Assembly (NCBI GenBank): GCA_013397695.1 | Contig: VYZI01000854.1 | Coordinates: 78,606 to 142,605, forward strand | Source: Centropus unirufus | Taxonomy: Eukaryota > Chordata > Aves > Cuculiformes > Centropidae | Length of the DNA stretch: 64,000 bases | Direction: 5' to 3' | Part shown: one piece after another, positions 1 to 13,100 of the stretch | Position numbering within the stretch: the first letter of the stretch is position 1 | Layout of the letters: the number at the start of each line of letters is the position of its first letter | Made by a program: the position numbers and the translations under genes | Notes under the pieces: model-generated | Databases searched by the model: none | What the model was told of the DNA's origin: nothing | Seen by the model: the letters and a program-made list of their open reading frames with translations, nothing else

Positions 1-3000
1 AAGGCCTAAAGGAACAGTGAGGTTGTGAGATGGATATGATGTCATGCCTTTCTTCTTACCCAGTAACATCCTATGGTATATGTGACATGAAGTAGTACTG
101 ACAGCTTTTATTTCTTTTTGTTGCCAAGAGTACTGACAGCTACATTTTCCCCGATGTTTTTGTTACCGCATAACTATTATTTACCTTTAAAAAGTGAATG
201 GGAACCCTAATTCATATGAAACGTATTTCTGAAAGGAGGAGAGACAGTAATCTTATTACCTAACAAACTGATGGTGAAATAGAACAACAAATCATGCTGT
301 TCTGGGAGGTAATACTGTCAAGAGAGTAATTTTAGTTTCTTGTACTCTAAAAGCACTTTTTAAAGATGTTCCAAATTATGTAGTTATCAAAGCAAAACAA
401 ATACAAGAAAAACACTTTCAAGCAGCTAGCAGAGAGTGACCTGTAAATTAAACTAGGTCCAAAAGTAGTCTTCAATACTTCAGTTTGCAGTTCAATTGCA
501 GACAATGACCCTCTGTTATATAGCTTTGTGTGTGTATGCACTTCTATGTAAGCATGTATTCGTGTGTAGGCAGGACTCCTAAATAATGTAGGGAGACAGA
601 TGTAACACGGGATCTGTGGTCAAAATATTTAGAATATTCCATTAATGATTAATTGTCATTAATATCCAAAATGTCCAAATATCCTGCCAGCTGTTGCTTT
701 TCACCTTGTGTTGTTGTTGACACATCTGCAAAACAAAGTGTTTGTGGTGGTTGTGTAGTAAAAATATTATTTGTTAGGATTATAGTTTTGTAAAATATTA
801 TTGCCATTTGTCCAAGTTGTACTAATTCTACTATTTTTCAATTTATTAATTTCAAAATAGTTTTCAGTATAAAAATATATCAAATACCTATCGGCTTAGT
901 TTTTTGTGAGGATTCATTTTCACTTTTATTTGGGAATCACATATGTGAGCAATTGTAAAGATCTGATATAATTAAAAATTATTCATATTATAATAGCAGA
1001 TTTATATTGCAGACAGTGGTTACTTTTGTTCCATTTTCTAAATTTCTTCAGATTTTTTCTGCAATTGCAATCCTTTCTAAGTTTGTGGAAATTAAAAAAC
1101 ACTGTCAGAAGAAGTTAGTGCAAGAAAAGTGAGTGATGAGACCTGCCTTCCAAGTTACTGTGCTCATTTCCTTTTTCCATATGCAGCAGAATTCAATAGT
1201 TGTTTCATTCCCTAAAGCCAAATATTACTCCTCCTTTTCTGCTGTATTTGAAACTCCCCAGTAAAGACCTTGCTGCATATCTGCCATGATGTTTTTATTT
1301 GGCTCCCTGTACACTCAAATAGGTGTAATTAGATCACATTAATTCTACAAGCCACTGTCTTTAACCATTTTGTAGTGAATAGTCTTCTCTCTCCATCCAA
1401 TAGCAGAGTAAATCATATGATGTGTTGATAGAGCTATATTACAGAAGCAGGCATTCTATTTTCTAAAACTTTTTTTTTTTCCACTTTCTTAAAATGTAGC
1501 CTATGGTACTTAAGTCAGCAGATGGACCAAAAGGGCCACATGGAAAAGCTATGATCGATACAGGAGAATGGCTTACATGGTTAGAACAACTGCTACATTG
1601 CTGTTGGCTTTCCTTAAAAAAAAATAAAATTAAAAACTAAACCACCCCCTTAGATAAACATTGCTACCCCCAAACTCCACATATGGCAAGGCTATTAGAA
1701 CCAATACAACTTAACTACACATTGCTGTTCACAGCAGTAGTAGCCAGCTGTCTAAGTAGTTCTGCTTAGCTAGCTAACAATTCTGGCTCATGCTAGTGCT
1801 AGCATGCTTATGTGTTATGAGGTCTCTTAGATAGCCAAGCTTGTAGCACTAAATTATAAATCAAAAGTTATATTTTCAGATTATAATAACTCGCATTTCT
1901 CCAAAGATTACAGGTATTTCCAGTGTTCAAAGTTTGAACTTTAACATTATTTTGCATTTATAATTTGTTTCTTGTTTTATTTATTACTTTTTCCATGGGA
2001 ATTTGTCACTTTGTGTAAGATTGCTCCTTTTGGAAACTGCAGCATGCCATGCATAGCAGCTGGTTTATGCAGTACACCACCTGAATTTCCCAGTACCACC
2101 TCCTCCAGCAGATACACAGATTGTATCAAGAAACTTTCTGTTCAGGGCTATGTTTTATTTCACATGTATTTACACTTTGTTGAATAGCTAGTATTTTCTT
2201 TTTTTTTCCTTGGTCATCATGTGGAGGGATGAACTTCGCAAAGAAAAGTACCTTTGATATTTTTGGATTGTATTTTGTCTTAAGTAATAGAAAAGTGTGT
2301 GTGCATGGTTTCTCACTCTCTCACTGCCCCCTATGAAACTGATCTTCTGTAGCGTTGTTTTCACAGGGTGGAGTGTTGGTTTTCTCTCACACTTGTATGT
2401 TTTATCAAGGACTAATTAGGAACTTTGTATTGAGCATAATTTCAAGTGCAGCATGTCAAACCAAAAATAAATTTTCAGTACCTCTGAAATTTAGAGGAAA
2501 TCCTATTTCCAAATAAATGCTAGCCATCAGATTTAAATGCACCCAGAAGATAAAAGTCTTATTTAAAGGGAAAATGGAAACAAAGCTGAAGGTGAAATAG
2601 CACTTGTTCATGTTATTCAACTCAATAGCAGGTAAGTATTTGCAATGGAGTGCAATAGAAGTTTAGCTTTTGAAATGTTGAAAATGTAGACTAAAATTAT
2701 GATAACTTAAAAGGATGTATTAAAATTATGTATGTTTCAAATTGCATAGCATTCTTGGATAAAATATCTGAAGTTTAATATTATGAATAAAATATAGCAG
2801 TATTAGTTTTAAAATTTAGCATGGAAAAAGTACTTTATAGTAGAGGTATTAGGCTTAATTATTTTTTAAGATTAAATCACTTCTGATGACCCTAACAATG
2901 GTCTAGATACTGTGTTTAACAGATTAGGATTTTGCTAAATCTGTTGTAACTAAAAAGACATAATGTCTACCTCAGACTTCACTAAGATTTTGATGCATGA

Positions 3001-5750
3001 ATCATGGTGTACTCATCATGTGTTTGCCAGTTATCATTGCTGGAGTCTGATTCTTTAAAAATACACATATTAAAGGACTAATCAGTATTCGTCTTGAGTA
3101 ACATAATTCCCATTTTCACAATCTATTCAGATGCTTTCTCTCTGAGATTTAGTGCATTATAATGCTTCTGCCAGATGCATCAGGTAGCCAGTTGTCTACC
3201 TCATGTCTGGTCAAGTCAATAAAACTTGTTACTCATCTTTTTAATCCAATTTAATGCTGCCCTCCTTGTTTTCAAAGATCTCTGTGGCATTACTTCATAG
3301 CTTTGTTTCTGATGACAGTTTGATCTTGTGCTTCTTTCTCCTTGACTTTTTATGAATCCTTTTCCATTGGTGTTTCTGTATATCTGTGGAAACTCACATT
3401 ACAGGATTCTCTCACTTTCATGAAGACATCCTCAAAATATTTTCCCTTCTTTTGCTTGCTACGGTTTCTCTACTGAAAGGGGTTTTTTTGTGGTTCTGTA
3501 TAGAAGGAATAGCATGTCAAATATGTGCAAATTTGCATTATTCCTTCTAGGTGTGCTTCAGGATGCCTTCATTCTCTTTAAAGTAGTCTGAGAAATATAT
3601 TAGGCTGTCATCACCTTACCAGTATTAGTGCACAGAAAGAGTAATATGATTTAACTTTCCTGCTGGTGTATCTAAGTACCCACAAATGCTTTATGTTCAG
3701 AAGGAAAAGAAACTAGTTGAAAGAGAGAAATATGAGGAAACGCTAACTATTATGCAAAGGTTATATTTTGCAGTGGCTATAATATGAATGGGAAAAAGAG
3801 AATACGATGCAAACATGTCTTCATGAGATTTGCCCACAGGTAGCTCTGATGCGCAAGGGCTGAGAGCCTCACCAGCAGTGAAACCGCTGTTATATTATGA
3901 CTCAGTCTTCTAATTCCTACTGAGCTAGTCATCGGGCATTAAGTTTCTTTAGATGTATCAGAAATTGCCTATTTCATTGGCTTGATAAGACAAAAGAGGC
4001 CAAGTCTGTCTCTTATGTAGCTCCATTGACTTCTATGAGATTACAGTGGGGAACAATTACTTTTATTAAAAGGACATTAGTGTTGCATACTGAGGGATGT
4101 ATGTGTGTTGGCACAGCATTAAAGTTTAAAAAGATCAATTTCATATATAGAAAATGAGGATGTATTTTAAGATTATTCCCTTATGGAGATGAACATTTTT
4201 TTACCCAAATTTTAAGATTTGTTGAGACCAGAAGCTTTTTTTTAGAAGAGTGGCTTTGCACCATAACGGGAAGCAATTACTCTGAACAGATTATATAAAG
4301 AGCCCTGCTTCCTTAATCTAATTAAGCCAAAATCGTAGGTAATGTAAACAGTTTAAGTAGTTAATGGAATTTATTTTATAAAATGCAAACTAATGGATTT
4401 TCATGTGAACCTCACATGGACTGTCTGCTACTTGGCTTTTGAAACAGCCAGTTAAACTGCTAAACTTTGCCATGCATCATGAACAAACCTGTCTTGTCTC
4501 CTGATATTGGGATAGACTGTAACACTCTGACTTTCCTGGTATTGCTATCTATGTTAAAGCAAGTTCTTAACTGCCACAAGGGCACTCTTGCTTCCAGTGT
4601 AGACTTACCTTAAACATATCCATCTAAGCAGCAACAAGACCAGTCAAATAGACTTAGCTGAAATAAGGATTTGCAGAACAATGGAAAAGAAGGTAATTAC
4701 ATTAGTTTGCAACAGAGACATTAATAGTGTCTGAATAGCTTAATCAGGCTTGTATAACAGGTAATTGTTCTTAAGCTACTCAGTTACTTCTATTCCTTGA
4801 CAACAAGAATAATTTAAGTTACATATTCTTTTCATCTTCTGTTCCAGAAGCACATAGGAAAAAAAAACTAATGCAAATAATGGAGAAAATAAATCAAAAG
4901 TTCTAAATGTGTTTAAATCTGTCTTCAAATTCTTCATATTTTCTATAGAGTCTTCTTTGTCTGACTGAATATTTGGTTTTTCATACAGCCTCCTACTGCA
5001 ACCTGATGGTCTCCTCAATCTTAGTTCAAGATGAAGGCCCTGTGGGTTTTGGAAGAGTTTCAATAATGGTATCAAATGTTCTTGGTGATACCTAACATGT
5101 CCCTTCCATTAGTGAAGTCCTGCTGTGTTTGTTCTTTAGAAAATAAACCCATGAACTCACCAGTAAACAGAAAGATTAAAAACAACTGATGTTGTGTTGT
5201 TTGGATAAAGCTACTCACCAACTGCTGAAAGTCCACACACATAACATACAATCCAAAGATCTTAAGAGCCTCATTAGCAACAATGAAGAGCCTCAGTGCA
5301 AAGAAAAGATCAGAATGTAAATGTTTAATACCTAAGGGGTGACTTTCAAGATCTTGATTCAGCCTGTAGTAACACTGTAGGTATCCTAACTCTGTAAACA
5401 TCTTAAGGAACTCACCCAGCCAAGTTCCCTTGATTTCTGTTTATGTGTCTGACGAAGTGCCACCTCCTTAACATGGGTAGTCATCTCTGGCACTCAGCTG
5501 ATGGTTAAGCCTCATAAGATTTGTTAAAGTAGCCTTTCCAAAAGGCTTTATTCAGTCATTAGCCATTTACAGAGTTGGTTATCACACAAAATTTGAAAAG
5601 AAGCTAGGTAACTGCTAACAGGAAAGGAAGGAGAAAATCCCCTTTTCTCTACTTGCTCAGTGGTTAAAAGAAAACCTCAGGATTATCAGGTAGAATCTTT
5701 CTATTACACGATCATGTTACTCAAATATGAAAGGCCCACATAGATTCTGG
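1..5750. other. AT-rich non-coding DNA, no gene seen
   Basis: I see no supportable gene here. Open frames are short and unrecognised, including two adjacent minus-strand frames at 4776-5075 and 5072-5401 of 99 and 109 codons. The second of these contains a GTGAGT-type donor-like site on the minus strand, but its protein resembles nothing I know. The stretch holds short T runs (near 1470 and 2195), a 13-bp direct repeat (agtactgacagct at 94-106 and 129-141), and the palindromes at 1766-1806 listed separately. A strong CAG/GTAAGT donor-like site lies at about 2628-2636, but the frames leading into it are closed within about 70 bases and no acceptor is evident. Confidence 0.6.
1766..1806. repeat. 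Two GCTAG palindromes
   Basis: TTAGCTAGCTAA at 1766-1777 is a perfect 12-bp palindrome. Eleven bases on, CATGCTAG-TG-CTAGCATG at 1789-1806 is a perfect 8-bp inverted repeat with a 2-base spacer. Both share the GCTAG core. I see no transposon or known regulatory family that explains them. Confidence 0.8.
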
Positions 5751-6190
5751 ACTGCTTCTGGTGAAGAAATGCAAAGGACAAATTTCAGGAATGCATGTAC
5801 AAGGGTTTCCCTTCATTACTCATGCTCATTCATGAAATCTTTTTCTTGAGGGTGCCTGATATGCAATATGGGGTGCAAGATAACTTCCTGGAACATGGCA
5901 TACAGGCTGGAGCCCCCTGGGCCATGCAGGAAGTTGGGCCCCATTCTGACATGGGAGCTTTCTCCTCTTTTGGAAGGCTGCAGAGGCCATCCGTGCCCAA
6001 GTATGTCCTGGGATTGCCTGTGGTGAGACATGTTTTTGGGGTGCACAGTAAAGACATCACAACCACTATAGGAGAAGCACTGAGCTACTGGCTTAGACTT
6101 GTTAAGGATGGTGTGTCTCTACCCATGTCCAATGGTAGGAGGCACCAGCCATGGCTATAGAATGAAGCTGGTGTAAGCTTGTGTCTCCCT
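5751..6190 (+). other. Less AT-rich patch with an unrecognised 121-codon open frame
   Basis: The patch is visibly richer in G and C than its surroundings. It carries an ATG-initiated open frame at 5795-6160 (121 codons). The minus strand is also open over part of it (5816-6046 and 5830-6066), which is usual when stop codons are scarce because of base composition. The translation shows no signal peptide, membrane segment or domain I recognise, and there is no obvious splice-acceptor or polyadenylation context. It could be a piece of an ancient repeat, an exon of a non-coding RNA, or chance. I do not call it a gene. Confidence 0.25.
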
Positions 6191-7575
6191 GCAACTTGGA
6201 AAACTTAGACACCCACTTCTTTAGAGATAGTTCTGGTTCTTTTTCTAGTATACTGGCTTTGGAGGGAAGTATCAGGGCCAAGGCTCACTCTAAAAGCTGC
6301 TCTATTCCTAGATCTGACAGAAACAAAATCATTATTAAAAGCAACAGGAATTAGTCTTGATAAAAGAAGAACATAAGGAAAAGTAGATTTAAATGCCTGC
6401 CTTAATACTTTTGATATTTTTCCTACTTCAACAAGTCCTATTCTCCTTGTCTCAGTGTATGTTCCTTTCAACAGGAAGGAAGGAGAGATAACCTTTTCAA
6501 AACAAGAGGTCAAAGTGAAAGAAACTTTCAGAACAAAAGTTTTGATAATTCTTTACTTAATATGTAAAAATACACAAAATATAATTTCTTTGCCAAAAAT
6601 GGTTGGCATAACGTCGATCAGAATTTTGAGGATGATTTTTTTTTTTCAAGTTTTTTTTAAAGAACCTAAACAGTAGATTAGTATTTTGTATTCAACTAAA
6701 TGAAATTGGTTTTAGTTAAAGAATTTAATCAATAAAAGGCTTAGATAACACTTGTTTGTATACAAAGTCTCGATAAACATCTAATGTGAATTATTTGTTT
6801 TCCCCACAGCTTCCTGCTAATGTAGTTTTAGTGACAACTTATTTGCATTCTTTATAATTGTATGTGTAACATCTCAGATAAACATCACTTATGACTAGAT
6901 GCTGCTGAATAATCATTTGACCATATCTTGCATCTTCGAAAAAATATGAAGAAAAAAACAGCTAACGATGCCACTGCATGCAGGAATAATTATCAATCTA
7001 TATCAATTATATCAATCTATGAAACGCACACTTCACTGCTATGAAGCTTTGCCTATAAGAATTATCATTTTTCGTATCGATACTTCGATAATCCACTTCA
7101 TAGATTCTAGAGAAAGCAGTACATGATTTTTACAAGCAGTCTTAAATACACAGATTAACAGGTTAGGAAGATGGATATTAGGCTTTTATCTAACATCAAC
7201 ATTGCATGAGAGAGTATCCACTCTTCTGATAATAATTAGTTTGTTTAAACCTGTTTAGATTTAACAGTTTCACTTGTCTTAACTGAGTGTATAGAGTTCT
7301 GTTCTCACCTCTTCAATCCCTCTTTTCATTGCTTTACAAAGTGATAGTAAAGATGGATTAAAGGCAAATTCCTCTCTGTTGTTCTTTTTTTAAAAAAAGT
7401 TAATTTCTGACATACAATTTGTTTTAAGATTAGTCTGACAGTCCTATAATAAATATATTTGCACATTCCAGAACCACATACTAATTCAAAATAGCATTTG
7501 TCACATTTAACCACATTTAGGTCCTAATGGATGACAACATCTGCATATGACCTCATGACTACTGTGGGGAATTTC

Positions 7576-7605
7576 CCATTCCGTTCCGTTCCATTCCATT
7601 CCATT
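7576..7605 (+). repeat. CCATT/CCGTT pentamer array, six units
   Basis: Six consecutive 5-bp units are visible: CCATT, CCGTT, CCGTT, CCATT, CCATT, CCATT. This is a short (ATTCC)n-type simple repeat. The same pentamer forms large pericentromeric satellites in some animals, but 30 bases alone is only a local microsatellite. Confidence 0.9.
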
Positions 7606-7879
7606 CTCAGTTAAATAGCTATGTTTGTCATGCATAGTCATCACCAGTATGGAGTCAATGAGGAAACTACATTGACCTCATCGGTCTTCCACATGCTGGG
7701 AAGCTGTAGAAAATCAAAGCTAGTCCAAAAAGCTTAGCAATGCCAGCAGCTAACTCAAATGTCTGTATTTCCTCTGTTCTGCATAATCCAATCAATAGTA
7801 ATACGTGTGATAGTTATGACAATAATCACGCTCTCACATGATAAAGTAATATTTTTTTTTGTTTTCAGGAGTCTACGCT

Positions 7880-7935
7880 TATATATATATATATACACAC
7901 ATATATTTATGTATACACACACATATATATTATAA
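7880..7935 (+). repeat. Interrupted TA/CA dinucleotide microsatellite
   Basis: A run of alternating T and A is followed by ACACAC blocks, more AT, and then ACACACACATATATAT. The repeat is compound and interrupted. It is likely length-variable and, as an alternating purine-pyrimidine tract, able to adopt non-B structures. Confidence 0.9.
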
Positions 7936-9780
7936 ATTTCTGCTTCCTTTATGTGCTTTAATTCTTTTCTACTGAATTTTGCTAGTGCTTATTCAATGCC
8001 TTTTTTGGCTTCAAAAAGTGGTGTTTTTGATAAATCGTCTACCACAGATCTGACTGCTAGCTACATGTTCTTCAAGTTATCAAAGCAGGATAAAGCTATC
8101 CCTTCAGAGGGGAATTAGAATCACTGCTAACTAATCAGTGCTGGATTTAACATCACACAGACATAGCAATTTCTTGTATTCTATCTTTTTTCTTTTGCTT
8201 TTTTTCTTTTTGTTTGATTCTGTGTCCTCTAGATTAAGGTTAGTCTGTGAGTAGCTTCAAATAGTAGCCATGCAGAAAAAAATTTAAAACAAATCTTATT
8301 TTATTCAGTTCCTTCCCATGTTTCTCGATTAATTATTGAAACCAGAGTAGCTGTTTCTCTATGTTCCCCTTCAGTTTGAGCACTGCTTTTGGCATGAATG
8401 CACAGAAGAAAGAAGCTACGTCTTTCTACTTGTATTTTCAGAGATGAGTTAAAACATCAAAAATATGCAGATCATTTTGAGAAGGTTCACTGGTTTAGGA
8501 ATATCCTTGGGAGCTTATTGAATTAAGCCTTCAGTGTTCCATTAGTCATCTGCGCAAGGATCTGAAGTTTACTTGTGGTTTATTAAAGGTTTGATCTATC
8601 TTAAAGAAGAAAAACATAAACTTTCAAGCCTGAAATAAAAATCACTTCTTCGTTGTGTAAAAATGTAGAGTTAATGACTTCCTATAGAGGAAACGCCTGT
8701 TACTAATAGAGAACTAAAGCAATGTCCAGTTCCCATGAAAGTAAACAAAGAGCTCAAGGCACCACTCAGACAAAAACCTTTCAACTAAACTTAGCTAAGA
8801 CTCTCAGTCACATTAGAAAGCCTTGATAAAATGGTTTCATTACTTAAAAAAAAAGGTGTCTTTCTGCAAAAAAAAAATAATCCTTGGGGATATTTCAGTT
8901 GATTAATTATGCAAATAAATTGACTTTTTCGTGACAAAGTGGTTACAAACAACATGCAAATACAAATTTTAATTTGTCTCTCAAACTTCAAGAGGTAGGT
9001 GTTCTGATGATGTTAGAAAAATTTAAATTTCAAAGTATGCTCTTTTTTGTCAGTTTTTTTTTCTTTTCTGAATAATAGAGTCACTCAGATAATATAGATA
9101 AGTAACTATTCAGCCAGATAAAACATGATAAAGATAACAAAATAGGTTTAAGTCTACATTTCACAGGATATGTCATCTTGAAAAATTATGGAATGTTATG
9201 TTGACGTCAGTAATACTGAAATGAACAGCACAGTTAAAGAGTATTTAAAATTAATTGTGAATTGTTAAAGTAATATACATTAATAATAGTGAGGATGAAT
9301 GGAAGTTTAAGTCTCCCTTGGGAAACAGGGTTCTTGCATGTCACTGAGTTATCAGAGTCAGCATTGTACAGCTTAACATTGAACAGCAAATTGACTAAAA
9401 TTATTTCTGAAACATGTTGGAAGACATCTGATGAAAAAGTCTTCAGGTTTCTAAATAAATTACTGTTTTAAAATACGTCCTTCTACTATATTCATGAAAC
9501 TTATTTGTCTATTATTTGCTTGATTAAAACTGCTTTTCTCCAAACAAAAGGATAACTATTTTCCTAGGCAACAAATGTAGTACAAAGTCAAGAAAAAATA
9601 TTTTCAATTGTGTAAAATACTTGACTCTAACAATATAAGAATGATTATAAATCCAATTATAAAGACCCAATATGATCAAAGTGCAAATAGGTGATATATA
9701 TGTATATCTAAAATAGAAAAGAGAATCCTGTCCATTTTATTCTTCCTGGTCACTTCTGTATGTTATTTTATTATTTTATT

Positions 9781-10140
9781 GAAAAATCTATGCAGAAATA
9801 TTGGTAGACATGATGTTGGTAACAATGATAGTTGATGTGGACCCCTTCTGGTTGTACAACTTCCACCCAGCTAGCAAAGTTGACATTAGAGCTCCTGTCG
9901 TTGGAAACGCACTTGTAGTGCAGAGAGCTGGTAGAATCATGCTTGTAAGAGAATTCGCTCGCTGTCTAAATGGGTGTTTTCGGGAGGAATGTAGGTGTTT
10001 GCCCTGGAGCCCTCTTCACTACCATGTCCTACATAGTGTAATGGATTTGATGAGCATGTGGCATTCAGCTCTGCTGTCGCCCAGGCTGGGGTGTAATGTG
10101 TCAACTGTACACAACTGTCTGTCATAACTTTGGGTGGTCT
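9781..10140. other. Less AT-rich patch open on both strands
   Basis: A plus-strand frame at 9801-10127 (108 codons; it begins with TTG, first ATG at 9810) overlaps a minus-strand frame at 9937-10125 (62 codons). Neither translation shows a family I recognise. The 3' part (about 10074-10099) contains GTCGCCCAGGCTGG followed by GGTGTAATG, which by eye resembles the 7SL/Alu right end. The flanks do not continue the match and Alu is primate-specific, so I treat the match as coincidence. The patch might be an old repeat, a non-coding exon or a conserved element; the sequence alone does not decide. Confidence 0.25.
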
Positions 10141-13100
10141 TTAATAACAAAGTTTTGGTTTTAGTTTGGGCTTTAGCTAAAACAGCGTCCTAAAATAACA
10201 ACGTAACACTGTATAAACCGTCTTATTTCTTTATTTTGTGGAAGCTTGATTACACACTCCAGAATCACACAGAAGTGTTTTGCTGGATGAGACCTAATAG
10301 CTATATGAACTCATAATATTTATAATCCATGAAAACTTCCCACTTTTCACTTTAAAAATTATATTCCTTATTCTAGTCCTTATTTCTAGTCATGGACCCC
10401 AAATTCTAGAAAAGATGGAAGTACAATAACTTTTCTTTCCTTAAACACAAATACAGTCATGAAACAATTAAAAATATTAACATATTTAAGTTTTGATTGT
10501 TGCTGCTCTGTAGCTTGGAAACCAATTCAAAATCCTCAGTGGATTATTGTTCCATAGACAAATGAATTTGAAGCTTCCATTTTCCAGAAGGCAGCCCAAG
10601 ACATACAGATATGTTATGCAGTGCACTCTGCCTTCTGTTCCTTGTCTCTCTGATTCTTTTTTTAATAGAATAAAAAGCTGCCCATTCTGGTGCTTAAATA
10701 AAATAAAATAAAAAAACAACATAAAAAGCACAAGAACAACAATAGTTTCACTTTTAATCTTTTTTTTTTTGAGGGGAAAAAATTGTTTAAAGATACAAAA
10801 GCCCCTGACAATGAGTAAGACATATAGAACATAAGACACATAGAAATGGCAAGAGCCCTAAATATTGACTGCTTAAAAATCATCAGCTGATCATGCTATG
10901 AATGACAAAAGCCAGGCTTCCACATCTCTTTATATCTATCCCTATATGCATACTTTAATTTTTGTTTCATTATTTATTTGAAAATGCTATAAATTATCGG
11001 TTGCATTTTTTAAAATACTTTTACAACATGATATGATAATTAAAACTTGTGAATTACTGTAATGAAGTCAGAAATGGGGTGCAGAACAGGTTTAGGACAA
11101 CTTAGTAAGTGCAAAACAAGCAATGTACTTGTCTAACTTAACAGGAGAATTGAACATTTTCTAGAAATAAATAAAGTCTCCAAAAAGGTGACTGTGGATG
11201 GTCCTGAGAGCTAATAGATACTTAAATGGATGCTCTTTAAAATAACACATTGTTGTGCGAGGTGTCAGACTGGGATTCAGGCAATCAATGAATATTTGTT
11301 TTTTCCACTAGTTCTTATCTCGGTTTCTGCTATCTTTTTTCCCTCTCAGATTTTATTATATGTTCTAACACGTTGATAACAACGTTTGCTATTTCCACAT
11401 CCAAATTAACTGTGAATCCCTTCACTCCTGTACAATGAATGATGAAAGGTTAATTCTTAATCTTGGAGAGCTGCACTATTGACAGCTGTGTCCTGGTTGC
11501 CAAGCCTGACTTTATCAAGACCTGTTCATCAAATCTTATGCATGAAAGATGCAGGGAAAAAATAATGTACAGGCAGCTGCAAACCTTACACATGAACTTC
11601 CAACTTAGACCCAAGGGAGTGCTGTGGATGGAGTTACTTGCTCAACTTTCAGACAGATGGTGTCCCCCAAGTAATCTGTTTAATTTGTGTGGTGTGCATT
11701 TACATTCTCTGGCATGAATTGTCATTTTCTATACATAAATTATCAGTCACAATGGTGGCTTGCATGCTGGAGATACCTTCACTTTTGAAGTGGCTTACAT
11801 ACAGTAGTTTCAAAGTTACTGACCGAATTTGCAGTACAGTAACCCATTCACAGTAAATAAACACACAACTACCATTCCTGAATTATTGTGTATCCATGCT
11901 TTAGCTGAGAAAAGTGATTTAATCCTTCCAGCTGTAAGGAAGATTTCTCATACCATATGCTTTCATTTGTCCACTAGGGATTTAAATCCCTCAGCTAATC
12001 TGAGGCTGTTGTATGATTGAAACCAAGCCGGAAGGGGCTCTCTCCTGGAATAAAATATGTGTACAATAAATATTGCAACTTTCATGGTTGCCTGATCCAC
12101 TTTGTAGCTGTGTTGTGCCAAACTGTGAAGTTCTGTTCAGCTATGGGATGATGTGCCTGGGAATCTTGATTCCCATATCTTGTCATTCTGCAACACCTGG
12201 ACTTTTCTAGGAGCAGACAACCTGTCCCCAGGTTTCTTCCTCAAACGTTAATTTCAAGATCACTAGTTACACTTAATGAGAAATACTAGAGAAAATGCAA
12301 TTAGCAAGGGTTTATCTGCTTACTTATTTCAGAGTCTAAAGCTTTGTTGTGACATTGTACTCACAATGAGATATTTTCTATTTTCCTTTGTCAGAAATAG
12401 GCCACTGATTTTGATGAATTAATCTTTGTGTGTTCAGCAATAACCAGTCTGTTGATTTATAATATGAAGGCAGACTACTTGCCCGGTTAATTTTTTTTTT
12501 CTTTCCCTGCTATGTTAGGCAGCTTGGAATACCATCTGCTACTGGGATTTTTATCCCTTAAACTAAATGTGTAATTCAAGTATACAATACAGTATTGTAC
12601 TTCTGTCTTCTTAAACTGAACAGCTGTTGGGTACAAAAGATATACTCCAACAGTGTTAAGTATGTTATCTATTAAATATCAATGAAGCCACGCATTGTTT
12701 AGCACCATTATCAGAGACGAGATTTTTCTCCAAGTAATCACACCCTGGGAAATAAACAATCTGTAGCACATTTGATAGTATCCAAATCAAGGTCTGGAAT
12801 TTCTCTAGGCTGTTGGGTGTATCTAATGTTCTCATTTATCAAAGCGTACAAAGAGTTTCATTCACTTGAAATGGGGTGCTTCTGTACTTAAAATAGAAAT
12901 ATTAAGGAAAATGAAATCATTCAGGCTAAAGAGGGAAGTGGGAGCTACTGTAATATAAAGTCTTGAATTAACTAAGTAATGGGTAAAAAACAACTTTCTT
13001 ATTATTTTTGAGATAAATTCTTAGTTGGCTGGAGGATTTAAGAAAATCACATACCCATTTTCTGTAGTTAAAGGAAATAATTTAAGTAAGAATTACCTTC

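Larger units (their letters stand above)
6191..9780. other. AT-rich non-coding DNA with small simple repeats
   Basis: No gene is supported. Besides the pentamer array and the TA/CA microsatellite listed separately, the stretch contains a 10-bp palindrome GTATCGATAC at 7074-7083 inside a small group of CpGs, several T runs, and an acceptor-like 'ttttccccacag' ending at 6809. That acceptor opens only a 15-codon frame without a donor. The rest shows nothing I can name. Confidence 0.6.

Noticed and set aside
4776..5401. Two adjoining minus-strand frames of 99 and 109 codons
   Set aside because: Lengths are within chance expectation, the translations match no family I know, and there is no consistent exon structure.
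7576..7605. ATTCC-type satellite
   Set aside because: Only six units are present; this is a local microsatellite, not satellite DNA.
10074..10099. Word resembling the Alu/7SL right end (GTCGCCCAGGCTGG)
   Set aside because: The match covers only about 20 bases, the flanks do not follow the consensus, and Alu is restricted to primates.
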